64,000 bases of DNA from Cylicocyclus nassatus (Eukaryota > Nematoda > Chromadorea > Rhabditida > Strongylidae): NCBI GenBank assembly GCA_958299035.1, contig CATQJL010000112.1, positions 8,532,880 to 8,596,879 of the forward strand, in the 5' to 3' direction. Below the pieces are notes generated by a model. The model searched no databases and was not told the DNA's origin. It was given only the letters and a program-made list of their open reading frames with translations. This document shows, piece after piece, positions 47,987 through 62,247 of this stretch (position 1 is the stretch's first letter; each line of letters starts with the position of its first letter). A program made the translations under genes and the position numbers.

Positions 47987-49183
47987 TCTTATATATAAAG
48001 CTGAATGTCTGTTTGTCTGTATGTCTGTCTGTATGTCTGTCTGTCTGTATGTCTGTGTGTACGTATGTTCCGAATAGAAAATTCCATTTCTGAACCGATC
48101 CGGACCAAACTTGGCACACATACACTACGGGCCCCGGCGGGTGTCATAGGCTACTTTTCGTCATCGATCGATATCGATTTTATCGATTTTTATCGATTTT
48201 TTTGCTGAGTTCACCTACGGGGCTGGGAGTTGGCACAGGGGGGTAATCGAGCATGGGGATTCCGAATACAATATTGGTTTTCAGGATTATCGATTACTTT
48301 TATCGATTTTATCGATTATTTTGCAAAGTTTGAGCTACGGGGCTGGGAGTTGGCACAGGGGGGTAATCGAGCATGGGGATTCCGAAAACAATATTGGATT
48401 TCAGGATTATCGATTACTTTTATCGATTTTATCGATTTTTTTGCAAAGTTTGAGCTACGGGGCTGGGAGTTCGCACAGGGGGGTAATCGAGCATGGGGAT
48501 TCCGAAAACAATATTGGTTTTCGGGATTATCGATTACTTTTATCGATTTTATCGATTTTTTGCAAAGTTTGAGCTAGGGGGCTGAGAGTTGGCACAGGGG
48601 GTAATCGAGCATGCTGATCATCCCCAAGGGGGGTGATCAGCATGCTAGATTACACCCCTGTGCCAAATTCCAGTCCCCTAGCTCAAATTTTCAAAAAATC
48701 GGTAAAATCGATAAAAGTAATGGACGATCTTGAAAACTAATATTGTATTCGTAATCTGCATGCTCGATTACCCCCCTGTGCAAACTCCCAGCCCCGCATG
48801 TCAAACTTTACAAAAAAAATCGATAAAATCGATAAAAGTAATAAACGATCCTGAAAACTAATATTGTGTTCGTAATCAGCATGCTCGATTACCCCCCTGT
48901 GCAAAATCCCAGCCTCGCAGGTCAAACTTCACAAAAAAAATCGATAAAATCGATAAAAGTAATGGACGATCCTGAAAACTAATATTGTATTCGGAATCTC
49001 CATGCTCACTTCCCCCCTGTGCCAACTCCTAGCCCTGTAGGTGAACTCTGCAAAAAAATCGATAAAAATCGGTAAAATCGACATCGATCGATAACGAAAA
49101 GTGGACTGTGACACCCGCCGGGGCCCGAAGTGTATGTGTGCCAAGTTTGGTCCGGATACGGCGGAGCCGGGTAAGCCAGCTAG
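47987..49183 (+). mobile_element. Non-autonomous Helitron, copy 2 (1197 bp)
   Basis: Same length, ends and internal plan as the copy at 41792, nearly identical except in the microsatellite and scattered bases. It is also inserted between A and T, with no target duplication. The similarity suggests recent activity from a common source. Confidence 0.85.
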
Positions 49184-49304
49184 TATTCTGTAAAACAGGG
49201 ACCAAAAATTGAAAAGCTGCTTCGCAATGTATCATTCGAGCATAAAAGACACTACTCTGGCTGATCTGGGCAGCTTGGACTTTTTATGTGGAAACTTATT
49301 AGTA

Positions 49305-49497
49305 GACCTTGACTAAACTATTGCATAAGCGGCTGCTCATATTAATCATTCTTGGTAGAGAAATCAAACTCTAAACTTCAATCCAGACCGTACCCTCTGT
49401 ACGCGCAGTACGGTCCGGTCTGGAGTTTAGAGTTAAATTTCTCGGCCATGAACGAATCATAAAAGCTACCGCTTGGGCATAGCTTAGTTGACACCTT
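49305..49497. mobile_element. Foldback MITE family C, copy 7
   Basis: Outer ends GACCTTGACTAAAC and inverse AGTTGACACC; arms CATTCTTGGTAGAGAAATCA and CTCGGCCATGAACGAATCAT; centre CAGTACGGTCCGGTCTGGAG. Confidence 0.65.
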
Positions 49498-52400
49498 CCA
49501 ATCAGTGTTTACATAAGAAGTCCAAGCAGAACGCACATTTGCCGCAGACTGTTTATCAACTCGATAAAATAACTTCCAAACAAGATGTAACCGCCTCAGG
49601 TTTCAAAATCAACCGCAGGCAATTTGATAAAATGAGCTTTTTTCTCCGCTACGCAGGTGGTGCCTCGAAAAACACGCACTCTAGCCATTTGACACCTTCA
49701 GCGCTAAATAAGCGGCCGCCCCGCAGCAATACATTTTAGCTGAGTAAGAGCCAAATCGAATGTGACAGCTATACGAGGGCAATAGGCGTGGAATGAGAGA
49801 AAGAACTAGCTACTGAGAGGGACAGCTTTAGCAAAAGCGCATTACAATTCGCTGTGTGCAGACGTCTTAATGAAGATCCATCAGAGGGCAATGAAAAAAA
49901 CAGCACAGATGAGATGGACAGAGGCTAGGTTATGACAAATTAGTTGGGGCTAAGATGTGAAAGGGCTTTGGCTGGAACTTGCAAACTTTCCACTTCCCCC
50001 TCCCCCCTTGCTACAAAATAAAAAAAGGCTAATCTATTACGCCCTAAATATTATACATTTACCGAGCGCTTAAATGCAAAATGCCGAACAATTAGGCAAT
50101 GCGGATGCGGAAAAGCGAACGCGAATCACATGAATAAACTATGAAACCTTGCTCTCCGATAGAAACACAAATTAAATCGACTTCTGCAGGCCGAACAGAA
50201 GCAAAGGAAAGGCACGGTGAGCTTTAGAGTAACAATTACGGAAGCTTAAATTATAAGATTGTACGAGAAGTGACCTTTTTTCGCTGAATACGCATATCAC
50301 AATACAATGTTTAGGTCAGACGCTATAAAATTTTTGTACTTTTATCTAGTGTTCTTATGGCTTCTCAATCGTATTCGTACTCCTTATACTACATGGGGAG
50401 CATAGGCGCTACCTAGAGTCCAACCACTTAGACCAAAAAGGTATAAAATTTCACTGGAGATACTGCTGGCTATTCAGAGACAGAAATGTTGGGCACAAAC
50501 TTCGCTTCAAAAATATATAGAACGTCAATCGAATAAAAATTCACGATATAGCGATATCGCGAATAAATTACTTGAAAAAGTATCCAACACCCATAAAATA
50601 TAGTTGATAGTTGAAATTTCACTGTTTGAAATGCAAATTATAGTTTCAATGGAATATCACATTTCACGAAAACATCGCGTTATTGGTATCCCGTCAATCA
50701 TTCTGCTTCAGTTCGATTTTACGACCAAAATCAACTACATCTAAACTCTAATCACTAAACCATGGAAAAATTTGATTTTTAGATTATAATGTCTCTTCAA
50801 AAGCTATATGAAAAAGATACCAAACCTTAACCATAGCTGTGGTACCATCGACCAAAAAAGATTAGTTTTCTTTTTCAATTCCAAAGCATTCACCTATGCG
50901 TGAGAATTCGTGTATCTTCTGGCATTTCGTCAAAAAGTGATACTGAAAGGAAATGGAAATGTTTTGCACAAACTTAGCTTCAACGAATCTTCCAGAACGT
51001 CAATTAAATAAGATTTACGATATCGCGATATCGCGATATAACGACTTGAAAAAAGTATCCAACACCCATGAAATATAGAAACGTTGACAATTATTAGATT
51101 ACATCCACTCGCACTTCTCGCTTGAATACACATTCAGGATGTTTTTCTAAGCAAAAAAGCTAACATTTGAATTTGAAACCACGCAAATCGTTGAACCGCA
51201 ATGTCATGCATGACTTTTTAAGCATAAAAAGAGTGGCATAGCCAAGTTTGGTGCTCGAAAAGGCTCCCAAAATAAATTCTGGCTTTGATATCCTGAAGCA
51301 GAAATGGAAAAATGGGGGTAAGGTAATGTTTCTTGGAACTCTAGCAATTTCTAAATTCCTCCCATGATGTTATCTCAAACAGTTTCCGAAGAGCCTCAAA
51401 AAAACTTGATATGATATTAAACGCCGTCGACCTACTTCACCCTACTAAATCTCGGAAAACCGAATATCCATTAGAAGTGCTGAAGACTGTAAAGAACTGT
51501 AAGCTACGAGTGTCCATCTCAGATTTCGTCAAACCCAAAAATCACTTTTAAAAATCAAAAGTCGCGAATTACAAAACACATCACAGACTCCAAAATCAGG
51601 CATATTATGGTCTCTTGTATTTCCCGAACTACTATCATCCAAAACTATGTTGTTCCTTTCACTGCTCGCTTTCACAGCAGCTTAAACATACAAAACTCCA
51701 TTAAAACTGCAAATGCCACCATTGAATTCTGCACGACTCTGGCATTTTTGCCTTTTGCTCCAACGCTCTGCACTCTGGTAATATAGTCTCTCGCTAAGAA
51801 AAGTAGGGACATAAGGCTAAAAGCCTTCCGGAAGAGCCAAAAGTGGTAGCTCTTTGATTTGTGCCATTCTTGACGAATAATTGCCGCTTGACGTTAAAAG
51901 GATGAATGCAGTACATGGGTGGGCGCAGAAAATGCGGAAGTGAGCATACATCATCACGACCAAGTAAAGCACTTGACATCAGAAAGAAAATGACTAAATG
52001 CGGTTATCTATAAACTTATAATGGAAAAGTAAAGCAGTAATCTCAAAAAGCATTGTACAATGCATAGAGGAAGATTCATATCAACAAACAAAAAAATTTT
52101 TTTTAGCAAAGGCAATGGCAAAATGGGATTTCTATGAGTTAATATAAATAAGTCTCTTTAAAGTACTGCATTTCAAAGATGAGAAGTAAAGTCTGTAAAA
52201 GTCCTTCTTTTTCTGATGACAAGGAATTAACCAGAAAAATAGTTTACACAGAGATTTTTAATAATAAGTAGTGCCAAAATAGAACTTTCGAGAGAAATTT
52301 CTCATTTTTCAAAATCAACATCTCATTTCCGCGATATTGAAAGACAAGAGTAGCACTTCAGTTTCAGTCTACTTTTCCTGCACTTGTTTTGTTTCTTGCC

Positions 52401-55400
52401 ACCTCCTTTTTTTCTTTCTTCTTTCTATTTTTCTTCAGGAATGATCTCCCCGCGAAGGAACGAATTAGTTTGTCTGCTTACATGATAAAGCTGAACAAAT
52501 CACAACAAAGGAAACAGATTTAAGAGTTTCACTTTCAATGCAGACTATTGAAGAAAATTCACAAACAGATGTCAAATCTGTTGGCACAGCTTCATAATCG
52601 TTGGCCATGAGGGAAAGACTGGCTGACATAAAAAGGAGCATGAGCGAGTTGTTTAAGCGCTGGAGATGTAAAACGAAACAACTGAAATGAAGAAATTAGC
52701 CATTTACCCTATAGAACCAAAATAATGACTGACTGTTCTGGAATTGAAATATGATAGTCAGTTAAACTGGTATAAGGATGACAGCGCATAGCTTGTTGTC
52801 CATTTGCGATCGCTACAAATTCGATAAAATCTATACGAATGACGTTACACCAACTATTTCACGGAATGAATGCGAGTATAATGGACAGCCTGACAGAACA
52901 GATACAAAAAAACAAACCACGTCTATTGTTTTGTGGCAAGTGGGGAGCAATTTTGTTTTTGTGTCGCGCCATGCATATACTTTTTCACTCATTGAACAGA
53001 AAAGAGTGACTTTGAAAATAGGCCTACAGGATTTGTAAAAAATATCGCGGACAGCTAAAAGATCCCATCACATTCTAATATTTCTACAAACAATATTGTG
53101 CTCTCGTTTTTGAAAAAACCTGATGATCCTTAGTTAATACAGTGCCTTTTCTGACAGAAAATCTGTATTTTCCCACTCCAGATTAATGCAATGATATAAG
53201 GTGATTTTAATTCAGCACATTTGAAATCGATCGGACCCTAAGGAAGACGGAGCTGACGATGAACAAGCAAAATAGCGCAGAAATCAGAGAAACAAAAGGA
53301 ATACATCTCTACAGATTTGCTAACAGGATAATGTGTATTAATCTTTTGATCTACTCGAAAAAACTGCAGAAATTCTGGTGTAGATATTCAAAACTCTTTT
53401 GCGAAGATTTTAGAGCTTGGTTTCCAATTTCAAAGGCAGTTATAATCTAGAAATAGAGTTGAACTGATTAGGAAAACAAAAAATAACGCGCTTATGATAG
53501 ATTTTCACATAGATAGAAGTACTGCAAATATGCATCATTAGGACGGATTTGTGTTGATAAGTAGACGACCATTACAGTAAGAATAATTCGCATACAAATT
53601 ATTTTCTTTTAGCAGAAATCATAAATGCATGGAAATAGGCTTAGATAAACATCTATCACGATGAAGATAATGTCTTGAAAGAATTAGAGTTGCGCAACCA
53701 GGAAATTCTTGGTGATGTATGATGCTCCAGAGATATCTTTTTGAAAAATTTCCGTAAAGTAGCACATGGTAAAAAGTGGAGTTCCTACTACAGAATTTAT
53801 TTTTTTATTCTAGTTGATGATATGAACGCATGCGATGAAGGAACGATGTGAAAAGATTTCGAAATCGATAGCGTCATAAATTCTACATAAATTTACACAA
53901 ACATACGGACATAGACATAGCGATATCACCTTAGAAATACATTTCCTGGTGAAGAATCTTGAAACTTCATTCTCGATAAAACTGATAAATCAGGCTAACA
54001 CAAAAAAATAATAGGTAGTTTTCCGCAACGATATCCGTTCACAAAAACTCTTGTAAGCGAGTGAAATCACATAGCGCTAGCTCGTTCCTTCATTGCAATG
54101 TAAACACTACGCGCAAAACAGACTTGACCAGGAAATGGATTACTCCAAGAAATAATGTATTTCCTGTCATCAGCAGAAAAAAAAACGTAGAGGAAATACA
54201 AATATCGTATTACACAGATTGCAAATTGAAGCAGATAGCAATGTGGAAAATAAGGCTTGCCTACACTTGCAAGCTATAGGGGCTATGGAAAAATATTGCA
54301 TATTTGAAGGCGTATTAATTCAGCAGCAGCCTGCCGGCGAATAGGCGCTTAATATCATAATATCGCACGAGAAAATTATAGCTATGGCACAATATTGGAG
54401 CTGAAATTGACAACAGCGATAGAAAGCTGAGCTATACGGGTGTTTTATTGGGAGTGACATAAAAAGTACACGGGAAAGCCACGTTGAAAACGCTCATGTC
54501 TATTTTTATATCGTATAAAACTGTTGCATTTATGCAAGACGGAATAAATTGAGAAAGAAAAAGAAGCTTGAAGATGGCAGGAAGATGCAAATAAGCCAAT
54601 ATACATAGAAGGAAATCTCGCTTTAATGGGTCGAAAAGAAAAGAATGGCATTTTTCATTGCAAGGCAATAGAACAAATTCAAAAAAATATGCGTGGGGAC
54701 CATTCGAAGCAATGTAAACTCTAAAAGATGACTTTCGAACTTTGACGTGAATCGTGATTTGGGCAAATTTACAAATTAAACATAAGAGCAGCTCATTATG
54801 TCAAAGTCGAATTTTTGCCCCCAAAAATCCTCTCACTTGCTCCTGCATGTATCAGGTGGTAAAGGAAGTTCCTGGGCACTTGCGAAAAATTTTCAAATCG
54901 CTGTAATTTCGAGCAGATTGTTTTTCAGAGCTTCAAATTTCTTTGCGATGACAATTTCATCTGCAACAAATGTTCGTCTTGTTCGCTTTCCAGCGCCTCA
55001 TTGCGGTCCACCAGCATGCGTAAAAGGGGAAAAGATCGACGCGAAAAATGGCCTGTTTGTGCATGATTATCTCAGGCATGAGCGCCAAAAAATCCCAAAA
55101 ATGTCCGGGAACTTTCTTTACAACCTAATAATAGACATATGTACTGATTTTATGTAAACTACTTATAGTATTTTCCGTAGAACCAAGAAAAAATTGAAAC
55201 GAAAATGGGAAACTCCGCCCCGCAGTCCCGGGCTCCTCCCATACATGCAACTGTAAACTACAAACCTTGAAACTATGCCCTTGAAATTTCAGCCTTGTAA
55301 ATGCTTTAGTTGCTGAGACACACGGGTTTAGCTGGAAAAACTCAAAAAGCGACATTTTTTAACCTGACCTTTAGGTTGAAAGAATCACAGTTTCAAGAGG

Positions 55401-57194
55401 AAGCATAAATAAGACCTGACGCACCTAGAAAAGGCAAAAACGGCAGAGATATTGTTTTCAAATTTTTCAAATTCGCATCCAAAAGATGCACCGAAAAAAA
55501 TTGAATGATTTAGAGCAATTTTTCAAAAAGTACTGACAGTCTTTCTAAAGTAAAAAGAAAATCTTAAAAGAAAGCCTTAAAATGTTTTAGGATCGCTGAG
55601 ATCAAATGGACGGAGAATCGTATTGCTTCCCACTGACATGAGAAGATGCATTTCAAAAAGTAGCGAGATCTAGATATGTCGGCAGATGTATGGGAAGATG
55701 AGAGATGAGATTGAAATAAAAGCTGCTGAAAGACAGGGGTTTGCTAAAGGGTTGGAAAAGAAAAAAAGAACTTCGAGATGCGGAAGAAGATAGCAAAAGC
55801 GGTGGGTGGTTAAATACCCGGCAACATTGAAATGTGAAAAAATTGAATACTGGGATAAATGGAGAAAATAAAAAATGAGAATTGGAATAACTATATAAGA
55901 ATACGGGCATGGGCATTTCTATGTAGCTTCGCTTCGGAAGAATTTCTAAGAACAAAATTTGCTTCGTAAGCTCGAATTGTAAAGTGAAGCAGTACACTAC
56001 AACGACGAGGAACAAAATGAACGGCCATTCCACGCGTCGAGGTCAGAAAGTTTTTGCACTCCGCCACGCGTCATTATACGAAGCTCATCCTATACGTAAT
56101 GGGGATGTATTCAGCAAGTTTTACGAAAACGTGGAAAAATAGAACTGTCAGCGAGATACCAGTCTTTCAACAAACATTTACAAAAATCGATCAAATTTAG
56201 ACGGCAATTGTGATTGAAAACGCGATTTACGCATATTCGTGGGATGTGGGAAAAGAACATTTTGATATCGGCGCTCGACAAACGTCCATCGTGTATAACT
56301 ACACGACGTTCGGAGATTGATCGATCACGTTTAGAGCGGAGACTTGCTTGACCCAAAAACTAGCATTCGTGTGCGCGCTTCAAAGAGTAGCAAGAAAATT
56401 TGAAAGTAGGACATCTTAGCACTGCCCTTCCGAAGAGGAAGACGAATACAGAAAGAAAATCACGAAAAGAAACGTAAATTAGCTGAAGAAGGCAAACACA
56501 GACAAAAAGAAACACTACAGCAACTCAAAATCATTCAAAGCCAAGACGCAATGATAGCAAAGCGATTAGGTGATAAGTGAACGCATCAACGCGTAACGAT
56601 TAGTGCAAGAATAGAAAATACCGAGTAAATCAGATAAATTAGCATTGATTGTCTGGTTGAAAACACTCGAAAATTTTTGAAAAATCTCAAGTTTCAACAA
56701 ATAGCAACAGTTTAGAACCGTATAGCTACAGAATTAATGAAACGACTCACCTTCTATAACGTCTACCTTCCTACGGCGTCGAAGATTAATCGACAAGCGC
56801 GAAAAAATATCGAAGTAGCCGCGAACCGTTCGACCAATGCTAAAATAAAGTGCAGTTTGAACGTACACGTCATCCCTTCCCAAATTTTGCACACATACAT
56901 ACAGAAGCGGAAAAGACATGTCGAGTAGTTGAACTCATTCAGAAAAGCAATTCTCATATAATTTTTATCATTTATTATATATAAAAATACTAACAACCCA
57001 CTCACATAACGAATGCGTATAAATCAAAAAATTAACAAAACAGGTGCGTTTCGCGACCAAAAAAATTCTCATTAGGCCAAAGAGGAAGAAGACTATCTGC
57101 TTATTTGAACGCCTGCACAGCACTGTACAAACATAACGGAGCAATGGGAATGATCCATACTCTGAACATTCCAGGAATTATTTCTGAGTTGGAA
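49498..57194. other. No gene recognised downstream of smu-1
   Basis: A 7.7 kb AT-rich stretch. A + frame at 54798-55157 and minus frames at 55653-56033 (hydrophobic start, MEWPFILFLVVVVYC) and 56231-56354 (basic, no ATG) were examined without finding a family. A GC-box-like CTCCGCCCCGC lies near 55214. No repeats comparable to those further left were seen. Confidence 0.45.
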
Positions 57195-57200
57195 TTTATT
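57195..57200 (-). terminator. Poly(A) signal of smu-1
   Basis: AATAAA on the minus strand, about 55 nt after the smu-1 stop codon, a normal nematode 3'UTR length. Confidence 0.75.
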
Positions 57201-57254
57201 ATAAAACACATTGAATGTGAAAGAAGATGAGATAACAAACAACAGAGAGATCAA

Positions 57255-60200
57255 TTAGTCCTTCCAGAGCTTCAAAAGTGTATCTTCTGAGATGGTGGCA
57301 ATCAAGTTCTGGTTTGGATGGTGAGCCAAGCCGAGTACGGTCTTCTCGCTGACCTGAAAGGCGGTAGTAGTATAAATAAGAAAGTGCACAAGACTGTAGG
57401 TTAGGATAAATCAAAGGTGATTTTATAGACATCAGTTGCGCTTTACAAATATATAAGAGGAAAAACGTTATTTTGAAAATTGTTAGCATTCATCTCACCG
57501 AAATCCGTCGATTTCTGCAAACTAATACGTATACTCTCCACATGAAAAGCGCAACAAAAATGGAAGTTATGAGAAATAACACAAATTTTACGAGCACTCC
57601 TTTTTCATTTTTCTTTTTGAATAGCGCAGCACCACTGATCGCAAAAAGTTGTGGTCTACAGCTGAAAGAGTTGCTATCTCTGCAAGTGAGTTACACGTAA
57701 GTTACACCTTTTTGTGCACAAGGTCGAGCTGCGTATAAAAAATGCAAGTTTAACGCAAGCGATTGCCAGCTTAGCCCGTGTATAATGTATTTGTTCATCT
57801 TCTGTTGCTAGGACACAACAAAGGGAAGACTGCTACCTGATTGATATTCAAAAAGGATAATCGGGTAACAATGGAGGTTCTGATGCTAATCTACACTACT
57901 CCTAAATTCTCGACTCGTCATTGCAAGAATCACGTAAGGATATAATCACATTCAATGAAACGAGATTATTGAGGATCATACAGAATCATAAGCATAAGAG
58001 AAAAAACTTTCAAAAACATAAAAACTTTGGGAGGATGCAAAACTTTCAAACAGTTCTAGATAGAGCCAAAAAGTGAAGAAAAGTATACTGACCGGAAGTG
58101 TACTTTCCAAAACACCAGTAAGCATGGGGAAGCAGTACAAAACGCCATCTTCGGCAACCGCATATGCCCATTCGCCACGTGGCGAAACGGTACAAGCGAT
58201 GAATTCTCCTTCCGTTCCACGTTTACCGGACGTCATTGTTCGTACGACCTTAAACAGTCAAAGTGAGAAAAGTTATCATTTGTCAATCTATCAGAATATT
58301 ACCTGTCCTTGTGGATTGACAATGTAAAGGGTATTAGATCGGTTGCAAACAATGACTTGATCAGTTTTCGGAATGGGAGTAACGGAATTTACGGGAGTAT
58401 CTCCAGCAATTCGGAACGTGGTGGCGCATTCCGCTGTTTTCAAATTCCAAACACGCAGAGTCCCGTCGGCAGAGGAAGAGATCTATAAATAACACTGCAG
58501 TACGGATCGGTAGGGGGAGATAAATAGGCTAGTCCTAGGAATGTACTGTGAGAAGTTATATAAATTTTGTGAATATAAGACTTGCAAGCACCAGTGAGAA
58601 GAGAAAGAAGTAAATTTTTTATGGAAATGCCTGATTTAAGTAAGAAAGAGTCCAAGAAAAAGAGCACCTTGTGAAGCAAAATGGTGGGGAAATGCCACGA
58701 CCTCTTATCAAGTGAAATAAGAAACTACAAAAATTCAGAATTGTAGTAAATCCAGGGCTCGTGTTGTTATTCGCATGAAATTCTTTCAATGTTAGAATCA
58801 TTGGCATCAACTACACTGAACTAAAAAATTCCCGAATATCGACATTACCCTTTCCTTTCAGAAAGATGGACAGAATGCTGCAAATTAATTCATGGGTTGG
58901 CGAGATCAAATTGCGACGCAATCGCTTCGCAATTTGTTCTCGCCAAAAATTGTATATCGAGAGAAAAAGATAATATCGGGCGTGAAGGTCACATAATTGC
59001 ACTCTCGGAAGTGTCCCAAGACCATGACAGAAACTTTCACGTTAAAGGGAACCCTGCAGCTCCACTCAGACCATTTGCAGCCTTAGGATGAGGACTACGC
59101 TGCATGTCTTTTCGCCAGAAGCAAACGAATCGGATTCTGCCTATAGCTAAACGATCGGAAACAAAACGCATTCCCATTGCCGTCAATAGATTGCGGATGC
59201 ATGCTATATCCAAAATCTTTATGATTATACGTTATGAAAACCGAAATTGTGAAAAAAATAAGTGTTAGAAGTGTCATTTATGACGAAAAGAGAATTTTAA
59301 TGAGCTGATTTTCGCCTAAAAGCGAAAAAAAATGAAAAATCTAGCGGTGAAATGAACAATGGTCATGGAGTAAAACGTCATGAAGAGAATGTAATAGTTC
59401 TTAGCAGTCACAGTTAATAATAATTTGTGGCGCAGAGATCATGCGCAAAGATCACAACTTTTATGATATGTGGCAAAAGCGTGTTTTGAAGATGATGATG
59501 GTTCGAAATTAAAAAATATTTACCGCTTGATTAGTGTCTTCAATATATCGTACGTCGGTTACAAATGAAGTGTGCCCTCGCAGCTCTTTTAGACACTTCC
59601 CACTTTTCAGTCCGTGAACTCTGAAGAATAATCATGCAATAACATCTATGATAATAAAAAACTTGTACTTTTCCAAAAGGGATATTTTAGCAGAAAATTC
59701 AGACAAGAATAGATGAGCCTTACTTGATCAGATGGTCGTTGCCGCACGAAAGGACGTGAGAATTATCTTTGCTAAATCGCACGGCATTGATCGCAGAATT
59801 ATGTGCCTTTTCAAACCGTCGCAGACAATCTCCAGTTTGAATACGCCACACCTGCAGAGGGGATCAAGAAATATATGGTAGCCAAAAAATGGTAAGATGT
59901 ATGATACCTTTATTTTTCCATCTATGCTACCAGAAACAATCATTTCAGAATCTCTCGAGAACGAAAGTGCTGTCACGCCCTCATCCATCATCATTAGGTT
60001 GTCTTGCGCCTATAACTCAAATTTTAAACTCCTCTCAGTGCTGCTCAGAATGAAAATGTAATCTTGGTCTATAATTTCAAAAAGGATTTTTTTTTTCATA
60101 GTGTCAGATTCGAGTACCTGGTATTTCAGATCCTTACGCAGCTTGCCGTTCATAAAGTTCCACACTTCTATGAAACCATCTTTTGACCCGGAGACAAGAA

Positions 60201-61863
60201 ATTGACCATCAGGAGAGAAGACCGTGGAGAGTGGATAACTAGCTGTAAATTTTGAGCTTGATTGGAAATCTACATCAAGAATACTGTTTGGAAAACCTAC
60301 TTGCACCAAACTTGATGTGTCTCGCCAGCTGTGTCGGATAGCGCTCATCTTCTTGCTCTCTCATAGCCGCTTTTCCACGGAAGAGATCGATCTGCGTTCC
60401 TGAGATAAATCTCGATAATTGCTGTTTTTCGAAGATTGCAAATCGTTACCTGGAGGTAGTAGACCTTGATGAAGCTGCCATTTCAGAGACTGTTGCAGCA
60501 ACGCCAGAAGACGTGACGGTGGTACAACGTTTACTTCGCTAGCCAACGACTGAAACAGATGGATGTTCTGGACACACTATTTTTCAAATTTCCGAACATC
60601 TGAGCGAATTTGCCCCAATCAAAACTTTGGTCAATGAGTAAAAATCCGATCTTTGTCAACAAGCAGACTAAAAAATAGACGACCATACTATGTGAGATTT
60701 ATCTACCACATAACAAACTCACATTAGCGATTGCCTGCCGACGCTTTTCCTTGCTCATGTCACCAAACACTTCGCCAGGATCGAAGTAAGGCCGATTTAT
60801 CAAGTTATCAAGCCTCGCATATCTGAAAGAAACCCTACACTCAACCGAACACCCACATGGACCAGCATTTTTTTTTTCAAAACCAGAAAAACCAGATATA
60901 TACCCTGGAAAAACGTAAGCAAACCTTTCTGGGTCCATCTGTTTGAGAAGATGCATTGGATCTGTTTGCCTAGCAATGAGACGAGCGGTTGCTAACTCAC
61001 GAAGCTCGACCAGTTCAATAACCATCTGAAATGAGTAATATATTGAGACAAGAAAAACAGCCAATACAAAGCTAGCATTACACATTTTTTTGTGGAAATA
61101 TATTCGCTCATAAAAAGTTGATTTCTTTCAACTGACGTCTAAATATACATTTCGAATGGCATAATATTGCCTATAAGTATCTGTACATGTTCGTCTCCCT
61201 GTTTAACCAAATGCAAACGCAGAACACAGTCGTCAAAAGATAAACTAAGTGAGGACAACCACACTTACAGAACTCTTATCCCTTAAAGTATTTTTTAGAT
61301 AGCAAAGTACTTACCAGTTCATACAAATCTATGAGCTTCTTGGCAGGTAGCTTGAGCGGTTGTATTATCTTCAATACCGTATCCCAATGTCCATTTGTGA
61401 TTTCATGTGAGAAGGAGTCGATACTGTCTACAGTGTTTAGAGTGATATTCGTCTCCTCCTCAATAGAGCATGCGATTGAACATTAAAGTATTCAAGATCT
61501 ATCCCTACTTGTAAGACAGCGAGTGTCCTCATCAGATTGTTTTCCTTTAGATACTGCTCGATGAGACGGACAACACTAAAGAAAATATCATTTTTTTCAA
61601 CACATTAATTGAACTGATTACAAAATTCATGAAATTTGCAAATTCTTTAATTAACATGTCCCAAATTCCCACTTTTTTGCAGTCAATTAATGCAAAAAAA
61701 GGCAAAAAACACAGTATGTTGCAAAAAAAATTGCGACTGACTCATTTGCACTTTACTTCACACAGTTTCACCTCGCTACTGAAATTCGAACTCAAAGCAA
61801 CTACATTTGAAAAAGTACGATTGATGCTACTTACTCAGCCGCTTCTATTTCGATTGAAGTCAT
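57255..61863 (-). CDS. smu-1: SMU1-type LisH/CTLH/WD40 spliceosomal protein, complete
   Basis: SMU-1 is a nuclear, spliceosome-associated protein; in C. elegans it acts with SMU-2 to modulate alternative splicing (family knowledge). Exons 5' to 3': 61835-61863, 61509-61575, 61315-61458, 60925-61025, 60723-60822, 60450-60549, 60301-60399, 60118-60242, 59908-60009, 59724-59851, 59524-59620, 58303-58482, 58093-58248, 57255-57353. They sum to 1527 nt, 508 codons plus stop, matching the roughly 510-residue family. The start reads [10 protein letters not shown]. LisH covers about residues 10-35 ([20 protein letters not shown]), CTLH about 40-95 ([17 protein letters not shown]). A conserved linker follows ([41 protein letters not shown]), then WD repeats to the C-terminus ([82 protein letters not shown]). 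The largest intron (58483-59523) has no visible coding content. Its spacing from the upstream gene suggests an operon. Confidence 0.97.
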
Positions 61864-61885
61864 GACTGTGGCGGCGCTACTTCTT

Positions 61886-61887
61886 CT
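61886..61887 (-). promoter_or_regulatory. Putative trans-splice acceptor before smu-1
   Basis: The AG of ACTTATAG lies 22 nt upstream of the smu-1 ATG. Other AGs nearby are at 61896 (ATAG) and 61879 (GTAG). In nematodes, downstream operon genes receive an SL2-type leader at such a site. Assignment is inferred from spacing; there is no transcript evidence. Confidence 0.5.
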
Positions 61888-61938
61888 ATAAGTTACTATA
61901 TTTACATACTTTACATATCTCTTACACAAATTTTCAAA

Positions 61939-61944
61939 AAGATA
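61939..61944 (-). promoter_or_regulatory. Candidate Ur element (UAYYUU) of an operon junction
   Basis: TATCTT in a pyrimidine-rich run (CTATCTATCTTTTTG on the minus strand), about 52 nt upstream of the putative acceptor and about 53 nt downstream of the preceding gene's AATAAA. In C. elegans, a UAYYUU motif about 50 nt upstream of the acceptor specifies SL2 trans-splicing. Confidence 0.5.
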
Positions 61945-61996
61945 GATAGTGCCACGAAACACAGCCACTTTTTGTATCAACACATAGATCAAACGC

Positions 61997-62002
61997 TTTA
62001 TT
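61997..62002 (-). terminator. Poly(A) signal of the upstream Pro/Gln-rich gene
   Basis: AATAAA on the minus strand about 245 nt after the stop at 62248. It lies about 110 nt before the putative smu-1 acceptor, the usual intercistronic distance of nematode operons. Confidence 0.6.
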
Positions 62003-62247
62003 ATACCCACCATAAAACAAGAAAAATTTGCATAAATAACTGAATCTCAATAATTCAACAGATAAATTAGGCATATACAAACAAGCACAAGAACATTCGT
62101 TAACACCCAAATGGAAGTTGTAATTCGAAATCGTTTTTCCTAGAATTATATCCACAATCACAGAAATCGATTACTGCACATGAAAATAGCCGCTAATATC
62201 CTCAGTACCAATAATTTTTTGGGCATTGCTTGCCATACTACATTCGC

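Noticed and set aside
54798..55157. 119-codon + frame
   Set aside because: No known motif. The codons look random; only a short GC-richer part stands out.
56231..56354. Basic minus-strand stretch LGQASLRSKRDRSIS with a donor-like end
   Set aside because: It has no ATG and no convincing upstream or downstream exon, so it is not supported as a gene.
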